Of a stretch of 17,602 bases of DNA, positions 7,104-14,093 are shown one piece after another. The position numbers and the translations under genes are program-made. This DNA comes from Bordetella parapertussis. Its GTDB lineage: Bacteria > Pseudomonadota > Gammaproteobacteria > Burkholderiales > Burkholderiaceae_B. The stretch's first letter is position 1; each line of letters starts with the position of its first letter. The stretch covers positions 1-17,602 of the forward strand of contig CAMAYM010000056.1 of assembly GCA_945862495.1 (NCBI GenBank), written 5' to 3'. Below the pieces are notes generated by a model. That model did no database searches, was not told the origin of the DNA, and saw only the letters and a program-made list of their open reading frames with translations.

Positions 7104-8786
7104 TCAAATATCGGAGAGCTTGGCTTGTGCATTTGGCAAGTCCATTTGTACGTCTCGTATGTTGCTGACCTGCCCGCTCTTCATCTCAACAATGCGATCT
7201 ACAAAAGCCAACAATGACTCTCGGTGGGTGATCAAGACGATGGTGGTACCGGCAGCTTTCAGTTCCTTCAAAACCTCCTCCAAAGCTTTTACGCCTGCCT
7301 CATCGAGGCTGGAGTCGGGCTCGTCTAAGATCAGAATTTGTGGGGTGCCATAAATGGCGCGTGCCAGGGCAACACGCTGTTTTTGCCCCGAGCTCAGTGC
7401 GCCTCCCTTGCCTGTAATCTGGTGGTCATAGCCAGATGGCAAATGAAGGATGGTTTCATGCATACCTACATGCTGAGCAGCCAAAATTACCCTCTCGTGA
7501 TCTACTTCCGACATTCGTGCAATGTTTTCGGCAATGGTGCCATCAAACAATTCAACGTCTTGTGCCAAATAGCCCACCTGAGGACCCATGAACTCTCGGT
7601 CAATTTCATGGATATCTATGCCATCGAAGCTTACTTGACCTGCAAAAGATGGCCAGATACCCAATATGACTTTGGCCAGTGTTGACTTGCCAGAGCCCGA
7701 TGCGCCCACCACTGCGATGGCTTCTCCGGGCCTGACTTGCAAAGACACCTCGTGCAAAATAGGTGTTTTCCGAGCAGCAACTTTGACACTAATATTTTGA
7801 AGTTCAATGGCGCCCTTCAGTGCATGACTTTTGCCACGTTGTACCTCTTCAGGAAACTCGTCAAATAACTCTTCCAAGCGCTTGGCCGACTCAAACGATT
7901 GTTTAAATCCGCGCCATCCATTGACCATCATATCTAGAGGTGCCGTAGCGCGAGTCATTAGTAAGTTGGCTGCAATCATGGCACCCACCGTGAGCTCACC
8001 CTCCATCACCAGCAAGGCACCTACACCCAAGGCCAACGATTGCTTGAGGATGGTGATTTCCTTGGTGGTTGAAGTTAATTTCGACTCTAGGTTTTCCGCC
8101 TCTGTGCCCGTTTTCAATACTTCTACTTGGCGCTGCCACCATCTGAGTTTGAGGTTATTGGCCATTCCGTGCGCTTCAATAACTTCGGCATTGCGCAGCT
8201 TGCTGTGTACAAAGCTATTTAGTTCGGTCTCTTCTTCCAAAGATTGATCCTTACTGTCCTTCGTCATTTGAGCTGAAAACCAAGCCACCAAAGTCAAATT
8301 CACGCAAAACACAATGGACAAGTATCCCAGCCAAGGGTGCAGTAAAAACATGATGACGATGTAAAACGGCGTCCAGGGAGCATCTAGCAACGCATAAATA
8401 CTTTGCCCTGTAAGTGTCTGCCGAAGTTGCGCTAAATCGTTAAAGGGCTGAAGGGTTGATTTTTGCGTTTGCTTAAGTCGATTCAAAAACGAAACTCGAA
8501 ACAAGCGTTGACTCAAGGCCAGTTCTAAGTTCACACCAGCGGCAATCAACACCTTTGAACGAGCCCACTCTGCAAAGCCCATGGTCAGCATCAAGCCAAA
8601 AGTAATGATGCTGACCACCACCAAGGTGATCTCGCTTTTACTGATCATCACACGGTCATAAATTTGGAGCATATAAAGCGTCGGCACCAACATCATGATG
8701 TTGGCCACGGAGGAAAAGACTAGCGCCAATAGCAGTTCTTGTTTATAAGTTTTGGCCAACTGCGAGAACAAATTGTTATTTTTCAT
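7104..8786 (-). CDS. Type I secretion ABC transporter, permease-ATPase fusion (second of a tandem pair)
   Basis: This 560-residue half-transporter of the PrtD/RsaD type powers export of an unfolded protein. The N-terminal membrane domain (about 20-300) contains the family hallmark YMLQIYDRVMISKSE at 38-52. The nucleotide-binding domain has Walker A GASGSGKST (361-369), Q-loop Gln409, signature LSSGQ (464-468), Walker B ILILDEP (484-490) and H-loop His521, so it looks fully competent. No C39 peptidase domain precedes the membrane part, so substrates should carry a C-terminal signal rather than a double-glycine leader. It lies 28 bases after the first exporter and 12 bases before the HlyD gene. 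Confidence 0.94.
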   Translation of the reverse strand: MKNNNLFSQLAKTYKQELLLALVFSSVANIMMLVPTLYMLQIYDRVMISKSEITLVVVSIITFGLMLTMGFAEWARSKVLIAAGVNLELALSQRLFRVSFLNRLKQTQKSTLQPFNDLAQLRQTLTGQSIYALLDAPWTPFYIVIMFLLHPWLGYLSIVFCVNLTLVAWFSAQMTKDSKDQSLEEETELNSFVHSKLRNAEVIEAHGMANNLKLRWWQRQVEVLKTGTEAENLESKLTSTTKEITILKQSLALGVGALLVMEGELTVGAMIAANLLMTRATAPLDMMVNGWRGFKQSFESAKRLEELFDEFPEEVQRGKSHALKGAIELQNISVKVAARKTPILHEVSLQVRPGEAIAVVGASGSGKSTLAKVILGIWPSFAGQVSFDGIDIHEIDREFMGPQVGYLAQDVELFDGTIAENIARMSEVDHERVILAAQHVGMHETILHLPSGYDHQITGKGGALSSGQKQRVALARAIYGTPQILILDEPDSSLDEAGVKALEEVLKELKAAGTTIVLITHRESLLAFVDRIVEMKSGQVSNIRDVQMDLPNAQAKLSDI

Positions 8787-8814
8787 GAGTGAATATTTGT
8801 TTCGTACGCTTCAA

Positions 8815-10548
8815 TTACATTGAAGTTAATTTTGAAGCTTGAGCTGGTGTGATTGATTTCACATCCCTACCCGCCAATTTATCTAAGACCAAGTCACGTG
8901 GCCCAAAAATCTTTGGCTTGCCTCCCTTCATGACCAATATTCGGTCTGAGTATTTCAAGATATCTTTTTTATGCGTAACCACCACCACCGTGGTACCAGC
9001 CTCTTTCAGGTGTTGCAGAAGTTTGTAAAGTGCATGGTTGCCCTCCACATCCAAATTGGCGTTGGGCTCATCTAGCACCACAAACCTGGGGTTGCCATAA
9101 ATGGCCCTTGCCAAGCCCAACCTTTGTCTTTGTCCACCTGAAAAAACTGTGCCATCCTCGCCCACCTGTGTGGCCAATTTGTCGGGCAAGTTGTTGATGA
9201 AATCAGTGAGGCCTACTAGTTCAATGGCTTTTTGCAACTGGGCTTCATCTAACTCACCGAAACGAGAAATATTCTCGGCAATAGAGCCCTCAAGCAATTC
9301 AATGCCTTGAGGCAAGTAACCAAGGTAGGCTCCAAGTTCGTCTTTGCTCCAATTGAAGATGTCTACATCATCTAGTCTGATAGAGCCCGACATGCTGGGC
9401 CACACGCCAACCAACATTCTGGCCAATGACGATTTACCAGAGCCCGAGGGCCCCATCACAGCTAGGCACATGCCTTGTTTCAATGAGAATGTGACATTGC
9501 TCAGAATAATGGCCTTGGCACCAGGCGCGCGTGCACTTAGATTGTCAACATGGAGTACGCCCTTTGGTGGCGGTAAGGTCATGCCACTGACAGGTGGTGG
9601 GTTTTCAGACAAAAACTCATCAAGGCGAGTGTAGGCGTCGCCTACTGTCACAATCGATTTCCAGCTGCCAATGAGTTTCACCAATGGCTGGATAGCTCGA
9701 CCGCCAATGATGGAGGCAATGATCATGGCGCCGCCGCCATCCGGCAGCTCACCCATGAGCGTGAGCCAGCACCCCAAACCCAAAACTACTGAGCCTTGAC
9801 CAATCATGACCAATTTGGACAAAGTTGCGCACAAACTTTGGCTGCGTGTGGCCTCTGCCATTTTATTGATGTGCTCACGCTGGATTTCTTCCCATTTATT
9901 TTGCACGTTTCGCATCATGCCCATCGCATGGATGGTTTGTGCGTTGCCTGCACTGTCGGCCACATACAACTGCGCTTGAGCGTTGGCCTTTTGAGCAAAC
10001 TTCACACCAGGGCGGACCATAAGCTCAGTCCAGTAACCAATCAGAAACAACAGCCCCACAGCGCACAAGGTGACCACTCCCATTCTTGGATGGATGAGGT
10101 AAACCAGAGCGATGAAGAAAATGCTCACAGGTGTGTCCAAGATGGCCAACATGCCTGGTGATGATAGAAAAGAACGAATGGTTTTGAGGTCTTGAAGGGC
10201 CAAGCGAGATGTGGAAGACCGGGTTCTCAAAAAGCTTCTGTAACTAGCCTCAAACACACGTACACCCATTTTTTCGTTGAAAGCCACAGCCACTGCTTGC
10301 ATCAAGCGAAAACGAACCCACTCTAAGAACCCAGAAGCCACCAAAAATCCTACGAGCATGAGGGTAACGACCAGAAGCACATGCTCACTTCTGCTGTTGA
10401 GGACAGGACCATAGACGTCCTTCATGTATCCGACAGGGGCCAAAGACAAAAAATTGGCCACCAAGGTAAACAAGAATGCATTGCGAATATGAGAGGCGTT
10501 TTCAAACAGCGCAGTCCTCAACTCTGAATATTGGAATAGTTTTTTCAT
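8815..10548 (-). CDS. Type I secretion ABC transporter, permease-ATPase fusion (first of a tandem pair)
   Basis: This 577-residue protein has the same architecture as its downstream neighbour. The ATPase motifs are Walker A GPSGSGKSS (366-374), Q-loop near Gln414, signature FSGGQ (469-473), Walker B VVLDEP (490-495) and H-loop His526, all apparently intact. It departs from the family at the first periplasmic hallmark: where the partner has YMLQIYDRV, this one has YMKDVYGPV (41-49), losing the Asp-Arg pair. The C-terminal extension after the H-loop is also longer. Two non-identical half-transporters with one adaptor and one channel suggest a heterodimer, though two separate homodimers cannot be excluded. 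Its ATG overlaps the stop of the TnpB-like gene as ATGA (10545-10548). Confidence 0.93.
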   Translation of the reverse strand: MKKLFQYSELRTALFENASHIRNAFLFTLVANFLSLAPVGYMKDVYGPVLNSRSEHVLLVVTLMLVGFLVASGFLEWVRFRLMQAVAVAFNEKMGVRVFEASYRSFLRTRSSTSRLALQDLKTIRSFLSSPGMLAILDTPVSIFFIALVYLIHPRMGVVTLCAVGLLFLIGYWTELMVRPGVKFAQKANAQAQLYVADSAGNAQTIHAMGMMRNVQNKWEEIQREHINKMAEATRSQSLCATLSKLVMIGQGSVVLGLGCWLTLMGELPDGGGAMIIASIIGGRAIQPLVKLIGSWKSIVTVGDAYTRLDEFLSENPPPVSGMTLPPPKGVLHVDNLSARAPGAKAIILSNVTFSLKQGMCLAVMGPSGSGKSSLARMLVGVWPSMSGSIRLDDVDIFNWSKDELGAYLGYLPQGIELLEGSIAENISRFGELDEAQLQKAIELVGLTDFINNLPDKLATQVGEDGTVFSGGQRQRLGLARAIYGNPRFVVLDEPNANLDVEGNHALYKLLQHLKEAGTTVVVVTHKKDILKYSDRILVMKGGKPKIFGPRDLVLDKLAGRDVKSITPAQASKLTSM

Positions 10549-11141
10549 GCGACTAAAGGCTCTGGATATGAATCGGGAATAACTTTGACGGAAGGTTTGA
10601 TTGGCAATGAACTTTCTGCATCCTCACTGAAAACAAACCTCAGGTAAAACAAGTTTTTCTGGCGCAGTAAGGACAGCTCTTTTAATTTTTCAGTTCGGAG
10701 CTTTGTTTCGATGGCTTCACTCAAATTGATTTGAATGTGCATCCGTCCGTCTAGGGTAAAAATTGACAACGCATTCTTCTTCAAGGTCAGCGTATGCTTG
10801 TCAAAAAAAACAGGTGTGGTGTCAGAGAACTTAAGGATTGGAAGCGGCTGGCCTGATTTGGCCACCGCCGTCCACCGACTGTTTGGATCTTGGAAAATTT
10901 CCTTGGAAGCTTTACTGACAGTGTGAATAGCGTTGCACACCATTTGAGAGCCTAGCGAGGGGAACTTCTCACGCATACTTTTGTAGGCCAAGTGATGCAA
11001 GGTGACACGGTGCCAGCTTCTAGAGCGCGACACAAACAGGGCCGCAACATCACAAGCCATTGCAAAGGTTTTCTGCAGGTCAAGCAGTTTGAGCGCCTGT
11101 TCGGGGCTCACAAGTAGTTTGATCTGAAGGGTATTTTTCAT
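10545..11141 (-). CDS. RuvC-less TnpB/IS605 OrfB N-terminal-domain protein, coupled to the type I secretion operon
   Basis: The 198-residue protein matches the N-terminal half of a subgroup of IS605 OrfB/TnpB proteins. It opens MKNTLQIKLLVSPEQ (1-15), corresponding to the usual 'KIKLLPTPEQ' start. It has AC30-D near the 'N/D-A' helix, a helical block around 46-80 (LHHLAYKSMREKF, then SQMVCNAIHTVSKASK), and SIFTLDGRMHIQI (126-138), which corresponds to 'SIWTLDGRL'. LRQKNLFYLRFVF (159-171) corresponds to the beta-strand preceding RuvC. Full TnpB is about 370-450 residues. Here the protein ends where the RuvC-I 'GVDLG' motif should begin, so it has no nuclease site and no zinc ribbon. The frame is intact and lies 34 bases after kdsD. 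Its stop overlaps the next ABC gene, which argues for a kept gene rather than decay. No usable Shine-Dalgarno is seen and its start codon lies inside a perfect inverted repeat. Function is unknown; a nucleic-acid-binding regulator is an inference. Confidence 0.75.
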   Translation of the reverse strand: MKNTLQIKLLVSPEQALKLLDLQKTFAMACDVAALFVSRSRSWHRVTLHHLAYKSMREKFPSLGSQMVCNAIHTVSKASKEIFQDPNSRWTAVAKSGQPLPILKFSDTTPVFFDKHTLTLKKNALSIFTLDGRMHIQINLSEAIETKLRTEKLKELSLLRQKNLFYLRFVFSEDAESSLPIKPSVKVIPDSYPEPLVA

Positions 11142-11174
11142 ATAGGAGATATTAGCACAATCTCCTATATGAAA
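11136..11174. promoter_or_regulatory. Perfect 15-bp inverted repeat covering the start codon of the TnpB-like gene
   Basis: The left arm TTTCATATAGGAGAT (11136-11150) and right arm ATCTCCTATATGAAA (11160-11174) are perfect reverse complements around a 9-base spacer. The repeat fills nearly all of the 34-base gap between kdsD (stop at 11176) and the TnpB-like ATG (11141-11139), and it includes that ATG. On the transcript it would fold into a strong hairpin holding both the start codon and the only AGGAG, which is in the distal arm about 20 bases upstream. No T-run follows on either strand, so it does not look like an intrinsic terminator. A DNA operator, a translation switch, or a relic of an IS200/IS605 end are the main readings. 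Confidence 0.65.
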
Positions 11175-11175
11175 T

Positions 11176-12165
11176 TTAGGTCACTTTATGTTGAAGCAAA
11201 TTATGCCAACCCAACAAGCCAACCACCTTCTGATTTTCAATGCAAACAATGCGGCTGATGCGCTTTTCTTCAAAGATGCGCAGGGCATCGCTGGCCAGCG
11301 TTTGGGCGTCGATGGTCAGCGGCCGACTGGTCATGAAGTTAGACACGGGCTGAGACAATTTCTCATCAAAATGCCCCTGGCTTTGCACAATGAGGCGGCG
11401 CAGATCGCTGTCTGTAAAAATGCCGCTTAGCTTGTCGCCACCACTTAAAATTAAAATAGCCCCCATTCTGCCAATGGCCATTTCTGGAATAACCTCGGTT
11501 AGCAGAGCGCTGGCTTGACGGTGGGGAATTTCACTGATGGGTTGCATCACATCTCTTACGCGCAAGTAATACTTACGGCCCAAGGCTCCCATTGGGTGGG
11601 TTCTGGCAAAGTCTTCGGTGGTGAAGCCCCTGGCTGCTACCACGGCCATGGCCAGTGCATCACCCAGAGCCAGTTGCACCGTGGTGGAAGACGTTGGCGC
11701 CACCCCCAAAGGGCAGGCCTCTTCTTTTACGCCAGAGTCAATGTGCCAATCGCTCAATTTGGCAATGGCACTATTGGGCTTGCCGGTCATGCCTATCACT
11801 CTGACATGGAATCTTTTGGCAAATGACACAAAGTTGACCAGCTCGTCTGTTTCACCACTGTTAGACAGTGCCAACAGAATGTCGCCTTCGGTGATCATGC
11901 CCAAATCACCGTGCCCCGCTTCGCCCGCGTGAACAAAAAAAGCAGGGCTACCTGTGGAAGCCAAGGTGGCAGCAATTTTGCGCCCTACATGGCCACTTTT
12001 GCCCACACCAGATACTACGATTCGCCCTTGGCATTTCAACAAGGCATCCACTGCCTGCAAGAAGTTGTTGTCTAGTTTTTGAGCACTGTCCAAGAGCGCT
12101 TGCGACTCCTCTGCCAGAACATCTCTTCCAAGTTTGAGCAAATCGCCAGAGTAAGTAACTGCCAC
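11176..12165 (-). CDS. kdsD: Arabinose-5-phosphate isomerase, KdsD/KpsF type
   Basis: The enzyme interconverts ribulose-5-phosphate and arabinose-5-phosphate, the first step of Kdo synthesis, in the cytoplasm. It has an N-terminal SIS domain with GVGKSGHVGRKIAATLASTG, HAGEAGHGDLGM, SNSGETDEL and the family block EACPLGVAPTSSTT. THPMGALGRK precedes two C-terminal CBS repeats. I chose GTG 12165, giving 329 residues against 328 for E. coli KdsD. An upstream ATG at 12213 would overlap the previous gene by 46 bases and add 16 residues with no family counterpart. GTG 12165 sits 2 bases after that gene's TAA and about 6 bases after GAAGG. In capsule loci this enzyme is called KpsF. Its position among glycosyltransferases suggests a pathway-dedicated copy. 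Confidence 0.92.
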   Translation of the reverse strand: MAVTYSGDLLKLGRDVLAEESQALLDSAQKLDNNFLQAVDALLKCQGRIVVSGVGKSGHVGRKIAATLASTGSPAFFVHAGEAGHGDLGMITEGDILLALSNSGETDELVNFVSFAKRFHVRVIGMTGKPNSAIAKLSDWHIDSGVKEEACPLGVAPTSSTTVQLALGDALAMAVVAARGFTTEDFARTHPMGALGRKYYLRVRDVMQPISEIPHRQASALLTEVIPEMAIGRMGAILILSGGDKLSGIFTDSDLRRLIVQSQGHFDEKLSQPVSNFMTSRPLTIDAQTLASDALRIFEEKRISRIVCIENQKVVGLLGWHNLLQHKVT

Positions 12166-12167
12166 GT

Positions 12168-12839
12168 TTAAACCTTCATCCCTTGTTGTGTCCGAGCGTA
12201 GGTGCTGTGCCATTCGTCAGACATCGGAGACTCCCAATAATCTTTGAAGCAGGGGGTGCCAAGGGTGTAGTGCAGCAACTTGGCGTTGTAGTTATCGTCA
12301 TACTCAGAGGCTAGCCAATTCCACTCTTTTGAAAACTCACCCACCAGGCTGTCGTCTAGCCATTGGAATCTGTGCAAGAATGCGCCCGTTTTGCCCATGA
12401 TAAATTCTGGTGTCATCACTTGATTAGCGGGGTGACCACAATTCCATAGAACCACACTCGACCAGTTTTTACGGGGGTAGTCTTGGTTTTTATTGCCCAA
12501 GTATTTGCCTGAGGCCTTTGTTTTGTAGTCATGCTTGGCGCACAACACCGCCTTGGACTCATCTCGCTGGGCCCACAGCTTGGCAATGTCTTCACGACAA
12601 ATCATGTCACCATCTGCAAAGATGGCCCAACCGGAAAAATCAAACAAAGAAGGTGTTAGGAACCTTGAGTAGATGAACGCATTACTTCCGTCATTGTGCG
12701 TATCTTTATAGTTGGCAAAGCTGTTCAAAGCTAGGGGCGTAAAAGACAAAGGCTCACTGGCTTTTTCCAAAATACTTTGGCAAAAGGTGTGATACGCCAC
12801 AGCTTCTCTTTCGTCGTACCCAATGGTGATTCTTATCAT
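12168..12839 (-). CDS. GT-A-type glycosyltransferase (DxD), paralogue of the gene at 2375
   Basis: The 223-residue cytoplasmic protein starts MIRITIGYD and has the DxD motif DGD at 76-78 within IFADGDMI. It also carries CREDIAKLW (81-89), the block YPRKNWSSVVLW at 121-132 followed by NCGHPANQV, and EWNWLASEYD later. These blocks align end to end with the plus-strand protein at 2375-3076, although overall identity looks moderate. Donor and acceptor sugars are unknown. It lies between the methyltransferase gene (40-base gap) and kdsD (2-base gap), so it belongs to the minus array. No ribosome binding site is apparent. Instead the upstream gap contains a CTCCTCC stretch resembling the 16S rRNA tail. 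Confidence 0.75.
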   Translation of the reverse strand: MIRITIGYDEREAVAYHTFCQSILEKASEPLSFTPLALNSFANYKDTHNDGSNAFIYSRFLTPSLFDFSGWAIFADGDMICREDIAKLWAQRDESKAVLCAKHDYKTKASGKYLGNKNQDYPRKNWSSVVLWNCGHPANQVMTPEFIMGKTGAFLHRFQWLDDSLVGEFSKEWNWLASEYDDNYNAKLLHYTLGTPCFKDYWESPMSDEWHSTYARTQQGMKV

Positions 12840-12879
12840 GGGAATAGTTTTAATGAATTAGGAGGAGATCAATGACTAC

Positions 12880-13443
12880 TTAGCGCCAATTTGCCGTTTG
12901 CCTTAATTTCGAGCAAATGAAAATGGCTTCTTGGTCGCCTTCACCAGTCACTGTAAATTTCAAAACCTTAAAGAATCCCGAGAAGAGATTGAACCAGTAC
13001 CCAAAAGGCAACTGAGTCACATGAGCATTTCGGCCATCTGATAATTTTTTCTGGGCTGGATAATTTGCAACTGAACAGACAAAAATTTTTCCTGCACGCT
13101 GACGAATCTCAGAAAGTACATGGGAGAGTGCACCAAATTCAACATGTTCCATAACGTCTAAGCAAACAACCAAATCAAATTTTCCTTCGGGTAGTTTTGC
13201 ATATTGTTCAGACGCAACATCAAAACCTTCAATACGAACCCCTGGCATATTTGTTTTGACATATTCAATGAAATGTCCCTTGCCGCACCCATAGTCCAAG
13301 ATGCTTCCCACATTATTTTGAAGAATGAGATTTTTGATTAATGGGTAGTGTTTAACAGTGATTCCGCCCGCACCAAAGGCTTCAGAATTATTGTGAAGTT
13401 GTTTAAGCTGCGAGGCGTAATCTTCAGAGATAAGCTTACTCAT
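12880..13443 (-). CDS. Class I SAM-dependent methyltransferase
   Basis: The 187-residue protein has SAM-binding motif I as LDYGCGKG (49-56), an acidic end of strand 2 in FDV (74-76), and the motif IV region FDLVVCLDVMEH (89-100). This is the pattern of small Methyltransf_11/23-type enzymes that methylate sugars, quinones or small metabolites. I chose ATG 13443 over an upstream ATG at 13491: it is preceded by AAGGAT at good spacing and follows the previous gene's stop by 8 bases, while the longer start overlaps that gene by 40 bases. Its place between glycosyltransferase genes suggests methylation of a sugar in the same glycan, but the acceptor is not visible from sequence. Confidence 0.8.
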   Translation of the reverse strand: MSKLISEDYASQLKQLHNNSEAFGAGGITVKHYPLIKNLILQNNVGSILDYGCGKGHFIEYVKTNMPGVRIEGFDVASEQYAKLPEGKFDLVVCLDVMEHVEFGALSHVLSEIRQRAGKIFVCSVANYPAQKKLSDGRNAHVTQLPFGYWFNLFSGFFKVLKFTVTGEGDQEAIFICSKLRQTANWR

Positions 13444-13451
13444 TGAAATCC

Positions 13452-14093
13452 TTAAATGGCTGATGAAAAACCAAAACCGGCCAGCGTGCAATGCACATTG
13501 AGTCGAGCAGCCAAGATGATCTCGCCACAGTTGGGAGCCTTATTACGCCCGTATCCTTTGATGAGAATAAAGCCACGCTTTACTTTTTCAAAAGACTTCA
13601 AGCCACTCGAAACTTCAGCTTCATTCGAAGCATTGCAAAGCAAGATATCAATGGTATTTGCATCGCCATTACCAATATCAGCCATTCTCAATTCATTTTG
13701 AAGGTGCCCCTGAAATCTCTCAGTAAGCATCCTTGCAAACTCGTCTGCTGGCCCAATGGTTTGTATACCCCTTGGAGCATAAATTTCAATTTTGCTTGCC
13801 TGATCGCCAACCAATGTACTGATTGCTAAAGCAGGAAGAGTCATGGATTGGGATAGTTGATAGACTCGAACATGGCTTGGTGGTCGAATTTTGCAGACTG
13901 ATGCGTGAATGAAATCGATGATTGAATACGTTTCATAGGTAACACGCTCAGCATTGAACATTTTCAAAAATGAGCTGGTAGTTGACGTCTCGCTGTATAA
14001 AAAATCACGTCGGTTAATGACGCATATTTCATTGTCAGAAATGACGCCCTGCGGGTCTTTCAACTTGTCTTTGATGAGATCGTAAAGTTTCAT
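13452..14093 (-). CDS. Unrecognised protein in the glycan/secretion operon
   Basis: The 213-residue protein is not one I can assign. It has no signal peptide or membrane span. A predicted alternation of beta-strands and helices around 85-185 would suit a Rossmann-like fold: a hydrophobic stretch TLPALAISTLVG, then KIEIYAPRG, then TIDILLCNAS, then GFILIKGYG. That order (strand 1, strand 2, strand 4, strand 5) loosely recalls a degenerate SAM methyltransferase, but the glycine-rich motif I is missing. Its ATG overlaps the TPR-glycosyltransferase stop as ATGA (14090-14093), and its stop lies 8 bases before the methyltransferase start. It is therefore firmly embedded in the operon and probably works with its neighbours on a glycan. 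Confidence 0.6.
   Translation of the reverse strand: MKLYDLIKDKLKDPQGVISDNEICVINRRDFLYSETSTTSSFLKMFNAERVTYETYSIIDFIHASVCKIRPPSHVRVYQLSQSMTLPALAISTLVGDQASKIEIYAPRGIQTIGPADEFARMLTERFQGHLQNELRMADIGNGDANTIDILLCNASNEAEVSSGLKSFEKVKRGFILIKGYGRNKAPNCGEIILAARLNVHCTLAGFGFSSAI

Noticed and set aside
7831..8247. Long plus-strand open frames antisense to the ABC transporter genes, and similar ones at 11515-11932
   Set aside because: They lie fully inside well-supported minus-strand genes, lack family features and follow the codon structure of the opposite strand.
10545..11174. A complete IS200/IS605 insertion sequence
   Set aside because: There is no TnpA (Y1 transposase), no RuvC or zinc-ribbon half of TnpB, and no matching right end. 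Only the N-terminal half of a TnpB-like protein and one palindrome are present.
11136..11174. Rho-independent terminator for kdsD
   Set aside because: The stem is strong but no T-run follows on the minus strand, and the repeat contains the next gene's start codon.
12166..12213. Longer start (ATG 12213) for the KdsD gene
   Set aside because: It overlaps the upstream glycosyltransferase gene by 46 bases and adds residues beyond the normal family N-terminus. GTG 12165 has a Shine-Dalgarno and gives the usual length.
13444..13491. Longer start (ATG 13491) for the methyltransferase
   Set aside because: It would overlap the upstream gene by 40 bases, while ATG 13443 has AAGGAT at proper spacing.
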